The notes under the pieces: model-generated
Databases searched by the model: none
Told to the model about the DNA's origin: nothing
What the model saw: the letters and a program-made list of their open reading frames with translations, nothing else
NCBI GenBank assembly: GCA_012931725.1
Contig: CM022946.1
Span: forward strand, 113,214,093 to 113,278,092
Source: Litsea cubeba
Taxonomy: Eukaryota; Streptophyta; Magnoliopsida; Laurales; Lauraceae
Direction of reading: 5' to 3'
DNA length: 64,000 bases
Made by a program: the position numbers and the translations under genes
In this document: positions 46,327-59,380 of the stretch, one piece after another
Position numbering within the stretch: the stretch's first letter is position 1
Layout of the letters: every line of letters begins with the position of its first letter

Positions 46327-48184
46327 TCTATATTACTAAAGGGATGTATACATTTCATGAGAATTCTTGGAGGAGGACACCTGGCATGTCTCGGAGAGGG
46401 ACCTGGAGGAGGACACCTGTTATGTCTTGGAGAGGGACCCGTGGCAGCAGCCAACCTAGAATGGTGTTCTGCTAGAAAATAGATATTGCTTGATTAGAAT
46501 TTGAATTATCCTAAACTCTCTCAATGAGATCCCTATTACCAATAATAATTATCCTAAAATCTCTTAATGAGATCCCTATTACCAACCAAAATAGAAATTG
46601 CTTGATTAAAATTTGAATTATCATAAACTCTCTCAATGAGATCCCTATTACCAATAATAATTATCCTAAAATCTCTCAATGATGGTGGACCCCATTCATC
46701 TGGGTCCCGCTTAAAAATATTTGGTCAATTTGTTAGGTCTACGATCATTTGATCATTTGATCTTTCTTAATCAATTCATGGGTCTCATCCCGCATAATAT
46801 GGTTTTATGGACGGTTAGAATAGAGATGGTGGACCCCATTCATCTGGGGGTTCCACTTAAATAGGTTATGTTTGGTCAATTTGTGAGGTCTATGATCATT
46901 TAATCCTTTGATCTTTAATAGATGGTGGACTCCATTTATCTTGGGGGCTCCACTTAAATAGGTTAGGTTTGGTCAATTTATGAGGTCTATGATCATTTGA
47001 TCTTTATCAATCAATTAATGGGTCTCAGCTCGCATCATATGGTTTTATGGACGGTTAGAATATAGATGGTGGACCCCATTCATCTTGGTCCCACTTAAAT
47101 AGGTTAGGTTTGGTCAATTTGTGAGGTCTATGATCATTTGATCTTTATCAATCAATTCATGGGTCCCACCCCGCATCATATGGTTTTATGAACGGTTAGA
47201 ATGGAGATGGTGGACCCCATTCATCCGGGTCTCACTTAAAAAATTTGGTCAATTTGTTAGGTCTACGATCATTTGATTTTTCTTAATCAATTCATGGGTC
47301 TCATCCCGCATAATATGGTTTTATGGACGGTTAGAATAGAGATGGTGGACCCCATTCATCTGGGGGGTTCCACTTAAATAGGTTAGGTTTGGTCAATTTG
47401 TGAGGTATATGATCATTTGATCATTTGATCTTTATTAAGCAATTCATGTGTCTCAACCCGCATCATATGGTTTTTTGGACGGTTAGAATATAGATGGTGG
47501 ACCCCATTCATCTTAGGGTCCCACTTAAATAGGTTAGGTTTGGTCAATTTGAGAGGTTTATGATCATTTGATCATTTGATCTTTATCAATCAATTAATGG
47601 GTCCCGGCCGGCATCATTTGATTTTATAGATGGTTAGAATAAAGATGGTGGACCCCATTCATCTGGGTCCCACTTAAATATATTAGGTCAATTTGTTTTT
47701 AGGTCTACGATCATTTGATCTTTTTAAATCAATTCATGCGTCCCATCTCGCATCATATGGTTTTATGAATGGTTAGAATGGAGATGGTGGACCTCATTCA
47801 TCTTGGGGGTCCCACTTAAGTAGGTTAGGTTTGGTCAATTTGAGAGGTCTATGATCATTTGGTCATTTGATCTTTATCAATCAATTAATGGGTCACAGCC
47901 CGCATCATATGATTTTATGAACGGTTAGAATATAAATGATGGACCCCATTTATCTTGGTCCCACTTAAATAAATTAGGTCAATTTGTTAGGTCTATGATC
48001 ATTTGATATTTTTTAATCAATTCATGCCTCACCTAAATAATAAAACATTTGGAAAAAAACATAAAGATCAAATTAGCAAAAAAAAAAGGGACTCACAAGT
48101 TTACTAATTAATAAATTTATTAAAAATAATTTATATCAGTCTGTGCATTTGGTGGTTTCGTGGTTATGCACGGGGTTTTGCTAG
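46327..48184 (+). mobile_element. Non-autonomous Helitron with internal minisatellite
   Basis: The 5' end TCTATATTACTAAAGGG follows an A (46326). The 3' end CTAG (48181-48184) is followed by T and preceded by gcacggggttttg, as in many plant Helitrons. A weak hairpin GTGCAT...ATGCAC lies just upstream. No Rep/helicase coding is present. Most of the interior is the tandem array described separately. Confidence 0.75.
46681..48060. repeat. Minisatellite of about ten units inside the Helitron
   Basis: Units begin gatggtggaccccattcatc at 46681, 46825, 46921, 47065, 47206, 47341, 47493, 47644, 47783 and about 47935. Unit length varies from 96 to 152 bp. Each holds 'ttggtcaatttg', 'atgatcatttgatc', 'atcatatggttttatg' and 'acggttagaat'. 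Units differ by several substitutions, so the array is not brand new. Confidence 0.9.
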
Positions 48185-48225
48185 TAAACTGGGTGAGAGT
48201 GTCTCTCATAAGAGCACCCCCCATA

Positions 48226-49900
48226 TATATATATATATATATATAGAGCAAAACTCTCCTAAGCTTAAGCTTAGGATATTATTCCGTAAGCTAACGCTTC
48301 TGGGGCCCACCCTTGGTCCATCAAATAGACCAAACACACGACCCCCTTAAATTACACATGTCCACCAACTTTTGGTCAAATTTGAATTTACTAGACCGTT
48401 GGATCGACTGTGTACCGATCCGAATGGACCATTGACCATTAAACTTTTGGTGCCCAGATGGAGATGATAGAAACCACGATTGGAGCTGATTTTTTGTAGG
48501 AAGGAGGGTCCCAGGGAGTCCTTGAATCGTTTGAGCTTAAAATTGGGGCTGAGTTCAGGCCTAGTATATTTGAGTTTTATTCTAATTGGTCATCCTCGCT
48601 TTGAGCTTGTCTTTGCACATTTCTAGTCAAGCCTGGTTTGCTCAAATATCCAACCCACCTGAGTTGGGCCCATCCTGTGTTTTTCTGGTCAACTCAGTTT
48701 GCTCAAATTCCCAACCCACCTGAGTTTGGCCCATTCCGTGCCCCAAGATTTGACCCATTTAGAGAGAGTGTGTTTCTGGAAGTTTGATACACGGCCAACT
48801 TAGGTACATAAGACTCATGCCCAAGCTCGGCCCAAATCTCAGAAACAGTTGGCCACCTGCCCAACTCAGGTAAATAAGGCTCCAGCCCAAGTTCCAAATC
48901 GAACTTTCAAACTTCCAAATTGTGCTTCAGATTTAAGGTTCACACCTGGGTTAAAACCAAACAAGCTTAGCCTGAATTTGATTTGCAGGCCAGACTGAGG
49001 TTAAATAACTTACATTTAAACCCACACAACTCCACAATGGTTTCTCTTAGATAGATTCATTAATGATGTCGGATATTAGATAAGATTTTAGTAAAAATAA
49101 AAATAAAAATAGATAGGCCCATTTGTGATAATCACCATTAGATGTATTACACTATGTCTATCTACATTTGTTGGACCTATCTTAATTAAACAACATTACT
49201 TGGATATCAAGGTTTTAACATATAATCTTGCGATTTTTTTAACAATAGTGGATCGATCTTACTATGATTAGCAACACATGTAGTGTGTCCTGCATTGGGT
49301 CAATTGATTACTTTCATTTCATTTATTATTTAGTATATAATTTTGTGAGTTCTTTTTTTTTTTATTAATTACCAAACAATATGACACTATTTTATTTTAT
49401 GATAATGAGATCTTACAATATTTAACTTGTTGATATTATATTATGTATTTATCCAAACACCCTCTTAGGTGGACACTATATCAAAAAGGCTCTTTTAGTT
49501 GCTGTTAGGACCCACTTCCTCTTTTGCAATGAGAGGAGGGGAGAGGGGAGATAAACCCTCTACAGTAAAAAAAAAAAAAAAGAGTTTCCTATCATCTTTC
49601 CCCTCTCTTCGCAAAATCCAATCCAATGAAAAATAACAAACAAAGAGGAAAGACATATCAGAAGATATGTAGCTAAATGGGCATTTTTGATATAGTGTAC
49701 AATTAACGTGATGTTTTTATTATAAAATTCTCTTTAATTTTTGTGCTTTCCTACAAACAGACTCAAAACATAACCTAAATGCATGGAACGGATTGGGATT
49801 ACGCAAATTTCAATAAGTTGGGTCGAATCTCACCAAGTTAAATGGGTTGACCCACGTTACACGTGGTGCGAGTTGAGGTTTCTCATCCCGTTTTCAAAAC
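48226..49900. other. Intergenic, no gene seen
   Basis: Starts with a TA-rich run and a segment with aagcttaagctta near 48260. Between 48530 and 49000 a loosely repeated 'caacccacctgagttgggccca' occurs twice (about 48650 and 48710). The rest is AT-rich and without coding signal. Confidence 0.45.
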
Positions 49901-49959
49901 AAAACAAGCCTTGCACGGGTTAGCCTTCGACCTGTACACAACCTAGGCCATCGGAACCA

Positions 49960-50143
49960 TGATGATAATTTAGGTGGGCCCCATCACATGATAGTAGGCC
50001 CACCCAATGATGATCATAGGTGGGCCCCACTAAGCTGCCGCTTAGGCGCTAGGGCCTAGGATAGATAGGCAAGCCGCACATGGTGGTTTATGTTTCCTTC
50101 ACGATACACGCTCGTCTGAAAGTGCAATCAACAGAAGAAGAAG
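49960..50143 (+). promoter_or_regulatory. Upstream region of the YlmG gene with TGGGCC/AGGCCCA motifs
   Basis: Three site-II/TCP-like words, GGTGGGCCCCA (about 49973), AGGCCCACC (about 49997) and GGTGGGCCCCA (about 50022), lie 120-170 bp upstream of the start codon. Such motifs are common in promoters of organelle-protein genes. GTGGGCCCC also occurs elsewhere in this window, so their role is an inference. Confidence 0.45.
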
Positions 50144-50917
50144 ATGGCGTTCGTCGTCTGTTCTCAGACTCATCTCCTCCAAAACCCTAACCCTAATTCC
50201 CTCTTCTCCCCCAAATCCCCAAATCTCCCACACATCTCCAAAACACTAACCCTACGCTTCTCTCCTCTCCCAAACTCTAATCCCCTAATTCCCAATCTCC
50301 TCACATCCAAACGCCTCCCAAAACCCTATCCAATCCTCAAAATCTCAGCTTCCGCTGCAATTGCACCGCTCCAAACAACCCCTCCATCAAAATCGCATCT
50401 TCCTTTCCAACCCCTTCTCTCCAATTCCACCAAAACCCTCTCCACCATTTTCGCCATCGCCTTCTCCGTCTCCAACCAAATCCTCCAATCAATCCGATCC
50501 TTCTCCGAGAAACTCAAGCGAATCTCCCCAACCCCCACCCCGGATGAGCTTGCGGCGATCCAATCGCTGCGCAAGAACGCCCTCTGCGCGGTGGGGCCTC
50601 TGTTCTTCGCCGCCCTCCGCGACCGCCCCAGCGGGTACCTGAACACGCCTCTGACCGTTGTTGCTGCCGGCATGGCGAAATGGCTCGACATCTATAGTGG
50701 GGTTTTGATGGTTAGGGTTTTGCTCAGTTGGTTCCCCAACATCCCTTGGGATCGCCAGCCGCTCTCGGCGATCCGGGACTTGTGCGATCCATATCTGAAT
50801 CTGTTCAGGAACATCATTCCGCCGGTTTTCGACACTTTGGATGTCAGCCCGCTTCTGGCATTTGCGGTTCTGGGCACGCTTGGTTCGATTCTGAACAGCA
50901 GCAAGGGAACGTTTTGA
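50144..50917 (+). CDS. YLMG1: YGGT/YlmG family protein, chloroplastic
   Basis: Single-exon gene of 257 codons. Residues 1 to about 70 are Ser/Pro/Asn-rich and lack acidic residues, as in a chloroplast transit peptide. A middle hydrophobic segment is at about 98-115. The C-terminal YGGT domain (about 185-255) has two membrane spans around LLSWFPNIPWDRQPLSAIRDLCDPYLNLFRNIIPP, followed by a second hydrophobic segment (SPLLAFAVLGTLGSIL). This is the conserved signature of the family. Plant YLMG1 proteins are thylakoid or envelope membrane proteins linked to nucleoid distribution in plastids; cyanobacterial and bacterial relatives act in division-related membrane processes. The first ATG gives a length in line with plant homologues. 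It is transcribed opposite to the two neighbouring host genes. Confidence 0.93.
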   Translation: MAFVVCSQTHLLQNPNPNSLFSPKSPNLPHISKTLTLRFSPLPNSNPLIPNLLTSKRLPKPYPILKISASAAIAPLQTTPPSKSHLPFQPLLSNSTKTLSTIFAIAFSVSNQILQSIRSFSEKLKRISPTPTPDELAAIQSLRKNALCAVGPLFFAALRDRPSGYLNTPLTVVAAGMAKWLDIYSGVLMVRVLLSWFPNIPWDRQPLSAIRDLCDPYLNLFRNIIPPVFDTLDVSPLLAFAVLGTLGSILNSSKGTF

Positions 50918-53884
50918 TGGATGGAGATGTCAATTCAACCGGTTATGGAATTGAGGCAATTCAAGTAAGGGTTGAATTGAATTTTAGGCCTTTTCGTTTG
51001 ACGTTTTTTTTTTTTTTTTTTTTTCTTTCTTGCTATTCTATTGCCAGAACAGTAGTTTTCGGATCGAAATTGTCAGTTACTTGCTATATTAGTTATAGCA
51101 GTGCGAGAAACATATTGATTAAGATTTTACATGTTTCATAATCTGAGAAAGCAAGTCTCACGTTTGGTTGGTAATTGCCATGGAATGAGTTATTCTGGTA
51201 TTATTTGCAGTGTGTGTGTGGGTGGTGCGTGCTTGCCTGTTAAAGTTGGGATTTTTACTTTCTAGAGATTCGCAATTCTGAAATTTGGGTGTTAGTTTTG
51301 TTGGTGGGAATTGATTTCACAGTTTTAGAAAGATAGACATCAGATTTCTCATTTATCAAGCCATTTTTTCTCTTGAATTTTTGGTTTGGGGAAATTTGAT
51401 CTCCTTGAGTTGATCAAATGAGTTGTTTGTGGACTCCTTTTCGACAACAAATGCACTTCAGCTGATTTTCCAGGTCTTCATCCTACTTTTCAGGGATTTA
51501 ATTGATTTTCTCAGCCTAAAATGCTTATGAAAGGTGGGAGTTTGATGTCTCCTTATCTCAAACAATAATTTCACACGGTATAAAGGTTATATAGTGTTGA
51601 GTGAAACATGTAAGACTGGAGACAAAAATAAGAATTTCACGGAACAAAGTGATTGATAGAGTATCCGGGATGCATCAAATTATTCAAGAAACTCAGTCCT
51701 CTTTGCATTGATTTGGCAATAAATCTGCGACTTTGTTGCCACTCCTACAAACATGTTTAAATGAGACCATCATCAGAAAGCAAAAAAGCTTAATTTCTGA
51801 TTTAATGGAAGAGAATTTCCAAGAAGCAGATGAAATCTCTTTTTATTAAACTTAGCATATTCGAATGGTAGACCTGCTGTAGCTACTGTTCCTGGGTCCA
51901 TTTCACTCCATGTGCTTCTTTGGAGTGCTTGGCTCAAGAAGTGGGAGCTACACCTGATCTAAAAGATATCCTTGTTTTTCTTCAAGTGTTATTTAAAAAT
52001 ATCCTTCAGACTTTCTTTATTGCAAGCTCTTACTTGTTTTAGTCTTTAATGCCAACTGAAAAAGATGCAAGCACCCTTCCTTTATCATCGCGCAACATAC
52101 CACCTATCTCCGAAGGAGCTGATTTCTTTTAGCAGTCTTGCCCACATTATTATGAACACTCTAGGTGGAGGTGCCATAGCTTCTTTATCATGGGAGAGAC
52201 CGAGGAGCCACTTTGTGCGGCAGCCTTCCAATTGGATTATATCTTAGGCGAGACACTCCTTTAAGATTCCTTCCTCTTAACGTCAACTAACTCAAGAACC
52301 CACCTTTACTGAACTTTCTTTGTTGGAAAATGCCCTTCCTTCCCTTTACTTCCAATTGGCCAAAGAATGACTACTGGTGCATGTGCCCACGTTTGCCTAG
52401 CTATCTTTTGTGGGCAAGATCCCCTCAGTTTTTCATCAACCCTTAAAAATATCAAAAATATTTACAGGATTCCGGAACTCACCGTACAAAATCAGAGGGC
52501 AAAAATACATGATTAATTGACTCATGTACATTCTTTGTAGAAAGGGCAAATAATGGAAGTGTTGGATAGAATAACCACTCTCTTCACTAGATTATCTTTC
52601 ATTGATTCTCCATCTGTTATTGCTGCCCAGCAGGAGGCCTCTAGGAGTAGGAGCAAGGCCATTCAATGCGAAGGAACGCTCTAGAATGGAGCTAAGTGAT
52701 GGAATGCCTCTGCAGTAGAACTTGGCAGATAGACCCTTGATGGAATATTCTTTTGATTATGTCTGCCAGGACCTGCAAACAGAGGTCAAATAGCAAATTC
52801 AGAAGGCTGGGATACTTTACCGGTTCTGCCTCAGATAGATTCTTCTTAACACAAGACTCCATACCACTTTCCCACCCACCAACTCAAAGTATACTAGCAT
52901 AGACATACTAGAAAACCTTCATTCCTTACCGTCCTACAAAGACTTATTGAACACTCTCAGTCTTTCACCCACAGAGACTTTGATTACCTAGGTCTCCAGA
53001 CCCTGGTTATTCTACTTGTATTCACTGTACAGGGCTACAATTCCTCTCCCTAACCCCGTAGTGACCAATTTGTTTCTTTAAAATTTTTCAACTCCTAAAT
53101 TACTCTATTTTTCAGTTCAGCTACTACTTTTAATGTAATGAGGTGTAACTTATACTGCTTGTTCCCTTGGTACTTAAATTTTATTTTATTATTATTATTA
53201 TTATTATTTTTTTTTTTATGATTGGCGACAATTAGTTAATAAAAAATTTTACATGGATGTCCACAATATAAGAGATTTATACCGTCAATATGTCAATTGT
53301 CTAGATAGTGTAAAATGTACAAACTAATGTGTGAAAGGCCGTCAAGTGGAATCCTCTCACCTAAAGTTCAATGTTGACAATGCTGCTAAAGAGTAGTAGG
53401 AGCCGGTCCTGCTGTGCTGGGTGGTACAGCGATTGGGGCTCTTATCAGTAACAGGTAACATGGGGGATTGATCCATACAAAAAGATTTCCTATGTAGCAC
53501 CAGGCCCACCACCTAATTTACAAAGTTTCATTAATGGCCTATGCAATTTTTTTTTTTTGTTTTGTGCAAGGAATTTGAACTCACATACTCATGCTTCATG
53601 CCAAATTTAACTCATTTTTTGGAGACCATCTTTTCAATACCCCAGAGGATGATCCTTCACAAACTATGGTCATACGTGAATTTGTTAGCTTTCCTTGAAA
53701 GTTTTGAATCTGAACAGAGAATTACTGAGCTACAACTTGGGGAGTGTCATTAGTGGGCCTCAGTCTATTCAAACAAAGGATAAAATTGACAACAAAGTGA
53801 AGATGATGAGGTGGTTTCAGCTGTTTCAATTCCATTCATGAAAGTTTCTTTTGCATGTCAAAAAAGTTTCATGTACTCCTAGGG
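50918..53884. other. Intergenic region downstream of YlmG
   Basis: Includes the YlmG 3' UTR and a poly-T at about 51005-51024. Between 51890 and 53060 the composition is more balanced and reads like degraded mobile DNA, but I could not name a family. An (ATT)n run is at about 53186-53205. Confidence 0.4.
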
Positions 53885-53992
53885 ATTAGTTATTGGCTGT
53901 TAAGAATCAAGTGTCCATCGGGCTCAGGGCTAAAGGCTCCTGGGCTGGGCTGAGCGGGAGATACCCTGGATTGTAAAAAAAAAAAGAAGACA
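53885..53992 (+). mobile_element. Poly-A-tailed retroposon end (copy 2)
   Basis: Related to 8060-8176: 'attagttattgg', 'tcgggctcagggctaaaggctc' and 'gggagataccctgg' followed by 11 A. It is a second dispersed copy of the same unnamed family. Confidence 0.55.
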
Positions 53993-56346
53993 TTTTAGAG
54001 AATTTGCCTTCTTTATTTATTTATTCCTTAAAAGGGTAAAATTGCCCTCCACGTTTCCCTGCCCACTGGTCTGGACAAAATCTAGTCTGTTTTACCTTGA
54101 GCTCAGAATGGTGGCCTTATTTACCGATGGGAAATTCTCTCCCAGTATCTTATGATTTAGAAAAATTCTCCATATATATATATCACCTAAATCCTTTTGT
54201 GACACTGCAAAATCATAGAAAACCATTGGGCCAGCATCCGCATATTGCAGAATCACAGTTCTCAGACAGCATGAGCAATAATAGCAAGTGGAGAGGGTGT
54301 TCTTCCATTATTATGTCATGATGCCCAGCGGTCATGATCAATACGTGGGCTTTGTGTTTGTCAGGTCAATCTCATCTTTTAATAAAGCAGCTGAGATGGT
54401 CAAATTGGCAAATGAATGCTTGACGGAGGTTTTCTTTTTAAAGCAAAACCTGGATCACACAGATTTTATTATCTGTGTAACTCAAAAGGTCAGTTCAGGT
54501 CAGGTCAGGTGATTTTTACTGGAAATACAAGGTGGTTACATTACATGTTAAAAAGGAGGCCCTTCAATTTATTATTTCGGGGAAGCGAGAAAGTTCAATT
54601 AAAATAGAACGCTTGAGAATGATAATTCTGAACTGAATGCAAAATCATCTGTATAACATACATGCATAGCTTCTACGCAGACGATGCTTGAGATCCAGAA
54701 TCCCTGATAGCTTTACTTGAATATTTCATTCCCTGGAATAGTTTGAAAACTTTGAAGCATGTCTCAGCTCCAAAACTGCCACCAGACCGAGTTGTTCAGA
54801 GACTCAGCTAAGCTAAGTTTTAACCACCAAGTTAACCCGTTTAGCCAAATATTCATTCAGAAGCGCGGCAATCCCATTCTGAGTCTAATTTTTTTTTTTT
54901 TTTTTTTTACCAAGTCACTTGATCAAGTTTTATGGAGTCCGGCCGGAGCCAATGTCCACAGGTTTAAAACCCCTTGTAACCGGATGCAGACCATATTTGC
55001 TTTGCACACGGATCAATTTCTGCACCCTTAACATAACCTCTAAGTCAGGTCCCCAGGTACTTGGGAACATAATTATCACTAAAATAAAGAGAATCTGTGA
55101 GAGCATATGTTTTCTATTTATCAATTGCACAAGCAGCTCCCATTCCTCTCATCAATTTCCCCTTAATGGATGCTGTTGCCATTGACGTGCCTTCAAATAT
55201 TTTCTAGTAGATGAACAAAGCCACTTTGGAGAGGAAAGCATTTTGATTCTTAATTCAATTTCCTGAGACTGCTTGAACACCGCTGCCTGCCATTTGAGAG
55301 TAAACATAATAAACGTTACATTGTAACCATGATTTATTACTTGCCTGAAAGCGAGTCTTCTCGCCTGGTACAAACAAGTTCACCCATTAACCCCACCCAT
55401 TTTCAATTTCTTTTGTTCAAAGCTAAGTAGCTAGAGCACATAGCACAGAGTGGGAGCGGAAGTGCCGAAGCGCTAAATTTTAAAATAATTATCTATCCAG
55501 AGTGTCTATGAAAAATAGTGCTTGTGGGTTTATTATCAATTGACTAAAGATACAAACATATCTTATATATGGTATTTAACTTAAAAAATTTTATCACATA
55601 AAAAAGACAATAATTAATAAGTCAAAAAAAATTTCTTCATTCAAAAAATAAATGCCAAGCTTGCAGAAAAAAAAAGTGCATATAAATCAAATATTTTGCA
55701 CGGTTTGCTCTATCTTCGGTTGATCAGCGCTCCACGATAGATTGTATTGTGATTCCAATACATTCAAACCGCACTTCAAGGATGGTTCCGCTCCAAAAAT
55801 GCCTAGCAAAATCAAGAAGGCTGAGGGGCGGTTCCGGATACTAAGGTTCAAAGCATCAAATGCGCCCTTTTCCTAGTACCTTTATATTCTTTTTTTTTTT
55901 TTCTGTTTACATTTGCTATACTTAAGACGCAATAAAAGATGAAGCAGCTGTTTGGATGTGAAGAAACAATAGTAAAAAAAAAAAAAAAAAAGAAGCTGGG
56001 GAGAAGTGTCTACTGTTTGAGTTTGTACCGTGTACAATTTTTCCACTTGCCCTCTCCACCAAATGGACTATAAGATTCTCAATTTTATCTTTTCAACATT
56101 ATTCAGTTTTTTTCCCTAATTATTCAAAAGGACAGAAAGTAAAAGACATCAGCCTAGGAACAAAACATTGGCTTTCACTTTGGGCTACAAAACTATACTC
56201 TAAACCATAAATTAATACTAATATTCAACCCAGCACTTACAAAAATTGTGAGAAACTGTTATAAATCTCTAATCTGAATTTCTCTTCCCTTGAAACCCAA
56301 CATACAATGAGAGAGCAATACATGGACTAGATTGAGAGAACACAAT
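53993..56346. other. Intergenic, no gene seen
   Basis: AT-rich with poly-T (54890-54909), 'caggtcaggtcaggt' near 54490 and poly-A (55975-55991). No conserved frame was found. Confidence 0.4.
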
Positions 56347-56645
56347 CCCATTGAAACAGAGGTTTACACAAGCAAGTTCTCAAATTAAATTTCATAAGCT
56401 TCATTATTACATAGGAATAAGCCAGAGAGTGAGACATCGAGGTGGTGTCTCATCTTCTCTTCACAAATTATTGCCTTTTATTCAAACAGCAAGCTATCCC
56501 ATTGAAATAAAGGCATACACAAGCAAGTTCTCAAATTAACTTTCATTATTACATAGGAATAAGAAAGAGATAGAGGGAGAGACATCGCGGTGGTGTCTCA
56601 TCTTCTCTTCACAGATGACTACCTTTATTCAAACAGCAAGTCACA
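56347..56645. repeat. Direct duplication of about 150 bp
   Basis: Two adjacent, slightly diverged copies start at 56347 and 56498 (cccattgaaa). Both contain acacaagcaagttctcaaat, tacataggaataag and ggtggtgtctcatcttctct. They lie just 3' of the aminotransferase stop codon and might be in its 3' UTR. Confidence 0.9.
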
Positions 56646-56769
56646 ACCCATAATGTTGGCCAAAAAAAAAAAAAAAAGGTTCCCACTCATACGATCATCT
56701 CAGGACGATGGCACTTATGTAGTTGGGCGGATTAAATGAAAATGTTCAAAATAACAGTCAGCAGAGAGT

Positions 56770-59338
56770 TCACATCTTTGACATTGTGTAATCCATCACG
56801 TCGACGAGGAAGTCTGCAACATGAGGAAATGCATTAGGGGAAAAAGAAGCAAAAAAAATAAATGCATGAAAATGAACATGGCTACAGCTTGATAGGAGGG
56901 ATGTGGAAGATGAGAATTTGTATCAGCCCCCTATTTGGATCCACAGAGAACTTGATTGTCCTACCCTAATGCTACCTGTAAATCTAGCTCCAAGCAGTAA
57001 TTGGTTACAGCAAAGAACAAAACATCTGTCAAAGGTAAAGCAAGGTATCCAAACACATGAACTCTTTGTTTACATTTTTGATGATCCAAATGGAGCTTTA
57101 ACATAACTATCAATGATGCTTTAGAGATTTTACCAGCTAAAATAGCATTGTATATAACACTTTTGGTGTATAAAATCACTCTCTTACAGTGAATTCTGGA
57201 GATTTCATCAACTACTACCCAAAGACATCATCACATCTTAAATGATAGTCTCTAATGGAAACCAGTGTTTACAGTTTACAGCACCTTCTCCACTTATGAA
57301 ATCAAGAATGGGTGAAGAAGCTTCATGCTATTCCATATCAAAGTAGAAGCAGAAATAGCATTCTACATGTCCTTTGCGGTAGCTCGGTTGGGGGCGAGAG
57401 CTAGAATACCCGGATCCTTGTACAGACCCAACGTATCTATGTCAGATCAATACGATGCTACGTACCTGATACTGCACCATACTTATAGTGTACAACTTCA
57501 GCAAATCCTACTTACCAAGTCCATCATTTCATATAGTTCTTTTAATTTTCTTATTTCTCAACATAAAAAATGTTATAAAGGAACCTAAACAGCGACAAAT
57601 TCCTTAATTCAAAAGTGATCTAAAGAAAAAAATTAGGACGCCCAGATTTGTATCCATATCCTAGATTTTCAAAAGTACAGAGCCATATACCTAATCTCTG
57701 TATCCGTGTCCACATCCATAACCATAACCAGGCATCATAGAGCAAAAGTGCATTAGTTTGTGCGGTGGCGGACCCAGGATTTTCATTTGAGGGGAGGCTG
57801 ATTATGGTCAACTGAAATAGTCCATATATAAAATAACTTTTCGATGACTAATGATAAAGAGAAAATGATATATCTAAAGATACAAATGGGAGCAGCTCAT
57901 TTATAAAATTGGAACTTGAGCTCAAGCACATATAGCCCGACTTAAGTCCATTGAGAACCCTACCTTGTCAAGAAAGTTTAGATGGTCGTACATATAATAA
58001 AAATTATCATTGTAAGTAGGTAAGAGATTGCGATCCACCAATGCCAATTCGCCAATGACAGAGGGGTTCAAAGGGTGGGAGAAAACTCGGAGTCAAAATG
58101 AGGCCAGGAGAAGACTCTAAGTTGAAGAGAAAAGGGCTTGGTTGGAGAAGACACAAAGTCCCAAGGTCCTTTTATGGGCGTTTTCAGGATCTGGTGAGGG
58201 CTCAAAGTCGACGAGAAGAGAGTTTGATTGGAGAAAGGCTCGAAGTCCTAAGGGCCCTTATGGGTTTTTACAAATCATGTGGGGGCTTCAGCCCCCACCA
58301 GCTAATACACGGGTCTGCCCATGAGTTTGTGTCCTCCCCCTCCCCCTCCTTGGTCAATCTTCTAATCAATAAAACTACTGTGCATATCATTTTATCACAT
58401 CGACCATTTAAATCTTTGGATAACTAAATCAGGACCTCCTATGGGCCACACAATGATGGGATCAGGGGCCCAGCAAACTGGATAATCTGGGACCTAATTC
58501 GTCATGACAGATTTTAGTACACAACTGTATTCCATGGATTTGCATTGTTATATACAGCATAGACAAGAGTGCAGAAAGTGTTTAAAACCCAAAACTCAGA
58601 CTCAAATCTCAAAAAAGCTGTTGGGTCGAATATCTTGGTTAGAATGAGTTCCTTGGTCAGAGACTTACTCGACTCAACAACCTGTCAAGTCGAGTTTGAC
58701 TGGAGCCTGTTGAGTCCTCACAATTTGACACAGTGGTATATCAAGGCCCAAAGACTACTAATGGTACAGAATCTATGGACTATGGACCTGTTTTCTGCAA
58801 CCAAAGGTAAGTTGTACATAATACAAAAAGGAATGTAAATAGTCGTTAACATAGAACACTACTTAACAACTCAAAAACAGACTTTCATTACAATAAAAGC
58901 ACTGTTTAAAACTCAAAAATCGACCAGACTCTAAAGTTCGGCAGTTAAATCAATTCAAAGATTCGACCTTGGTCAAATATTCAGATAATATAAAAAAAAA
59001 ACCAAGTAGGAAGATAAAAAATTAAAAACAATAAATAAATAAAACAATCAAGCAACCCAGTCTTAACATAGATTGTTAAAAATACTAAATCTGATCAAGT
59101 TGAGTCAACTCAACCAATCAAGGAGAGTGGATCTTGAAGTTTTTAGAGAGTCCATTAAGGGGACGACTAAGCATGCCTACTAAGGGGGAGAAAAAAAGAT
59201 TAGGAACATCCGCACATACCTGCATCTTCCCTGTTGAAGCAGAGAGGAGGTGTTATTCTGAATACATTCCCGAAGAAGCCACCTTTGCCAATCAGTACTC
59301 CCATTTCTATCAAATAATGAGTTTGTTAATTAAATATA

Positions 59339-59380
<42 letters not shown>

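Larger units (their letters stand above)
46190..48225. mobile_element. Small TIR element interrupted by a Helitron
   Basis: The left gggaggtgctctagtgagat and the reverse complement of the right end ggggggtgctcttatgagag are inverted and each is bordered by (TA)n. Without the Helitron the element would be about 178 bp (46190-46326 plus 48185-48225). TA-rich flanks prevent a target duplication from being recognised. Confidence 0.65.

Noticed and set aside
46681..48060. CRISPR-like array
   Set aside because: Repeats are long, contiguous and of variable length without unique spacers, in a plant Helitron; this is a minisatellite.
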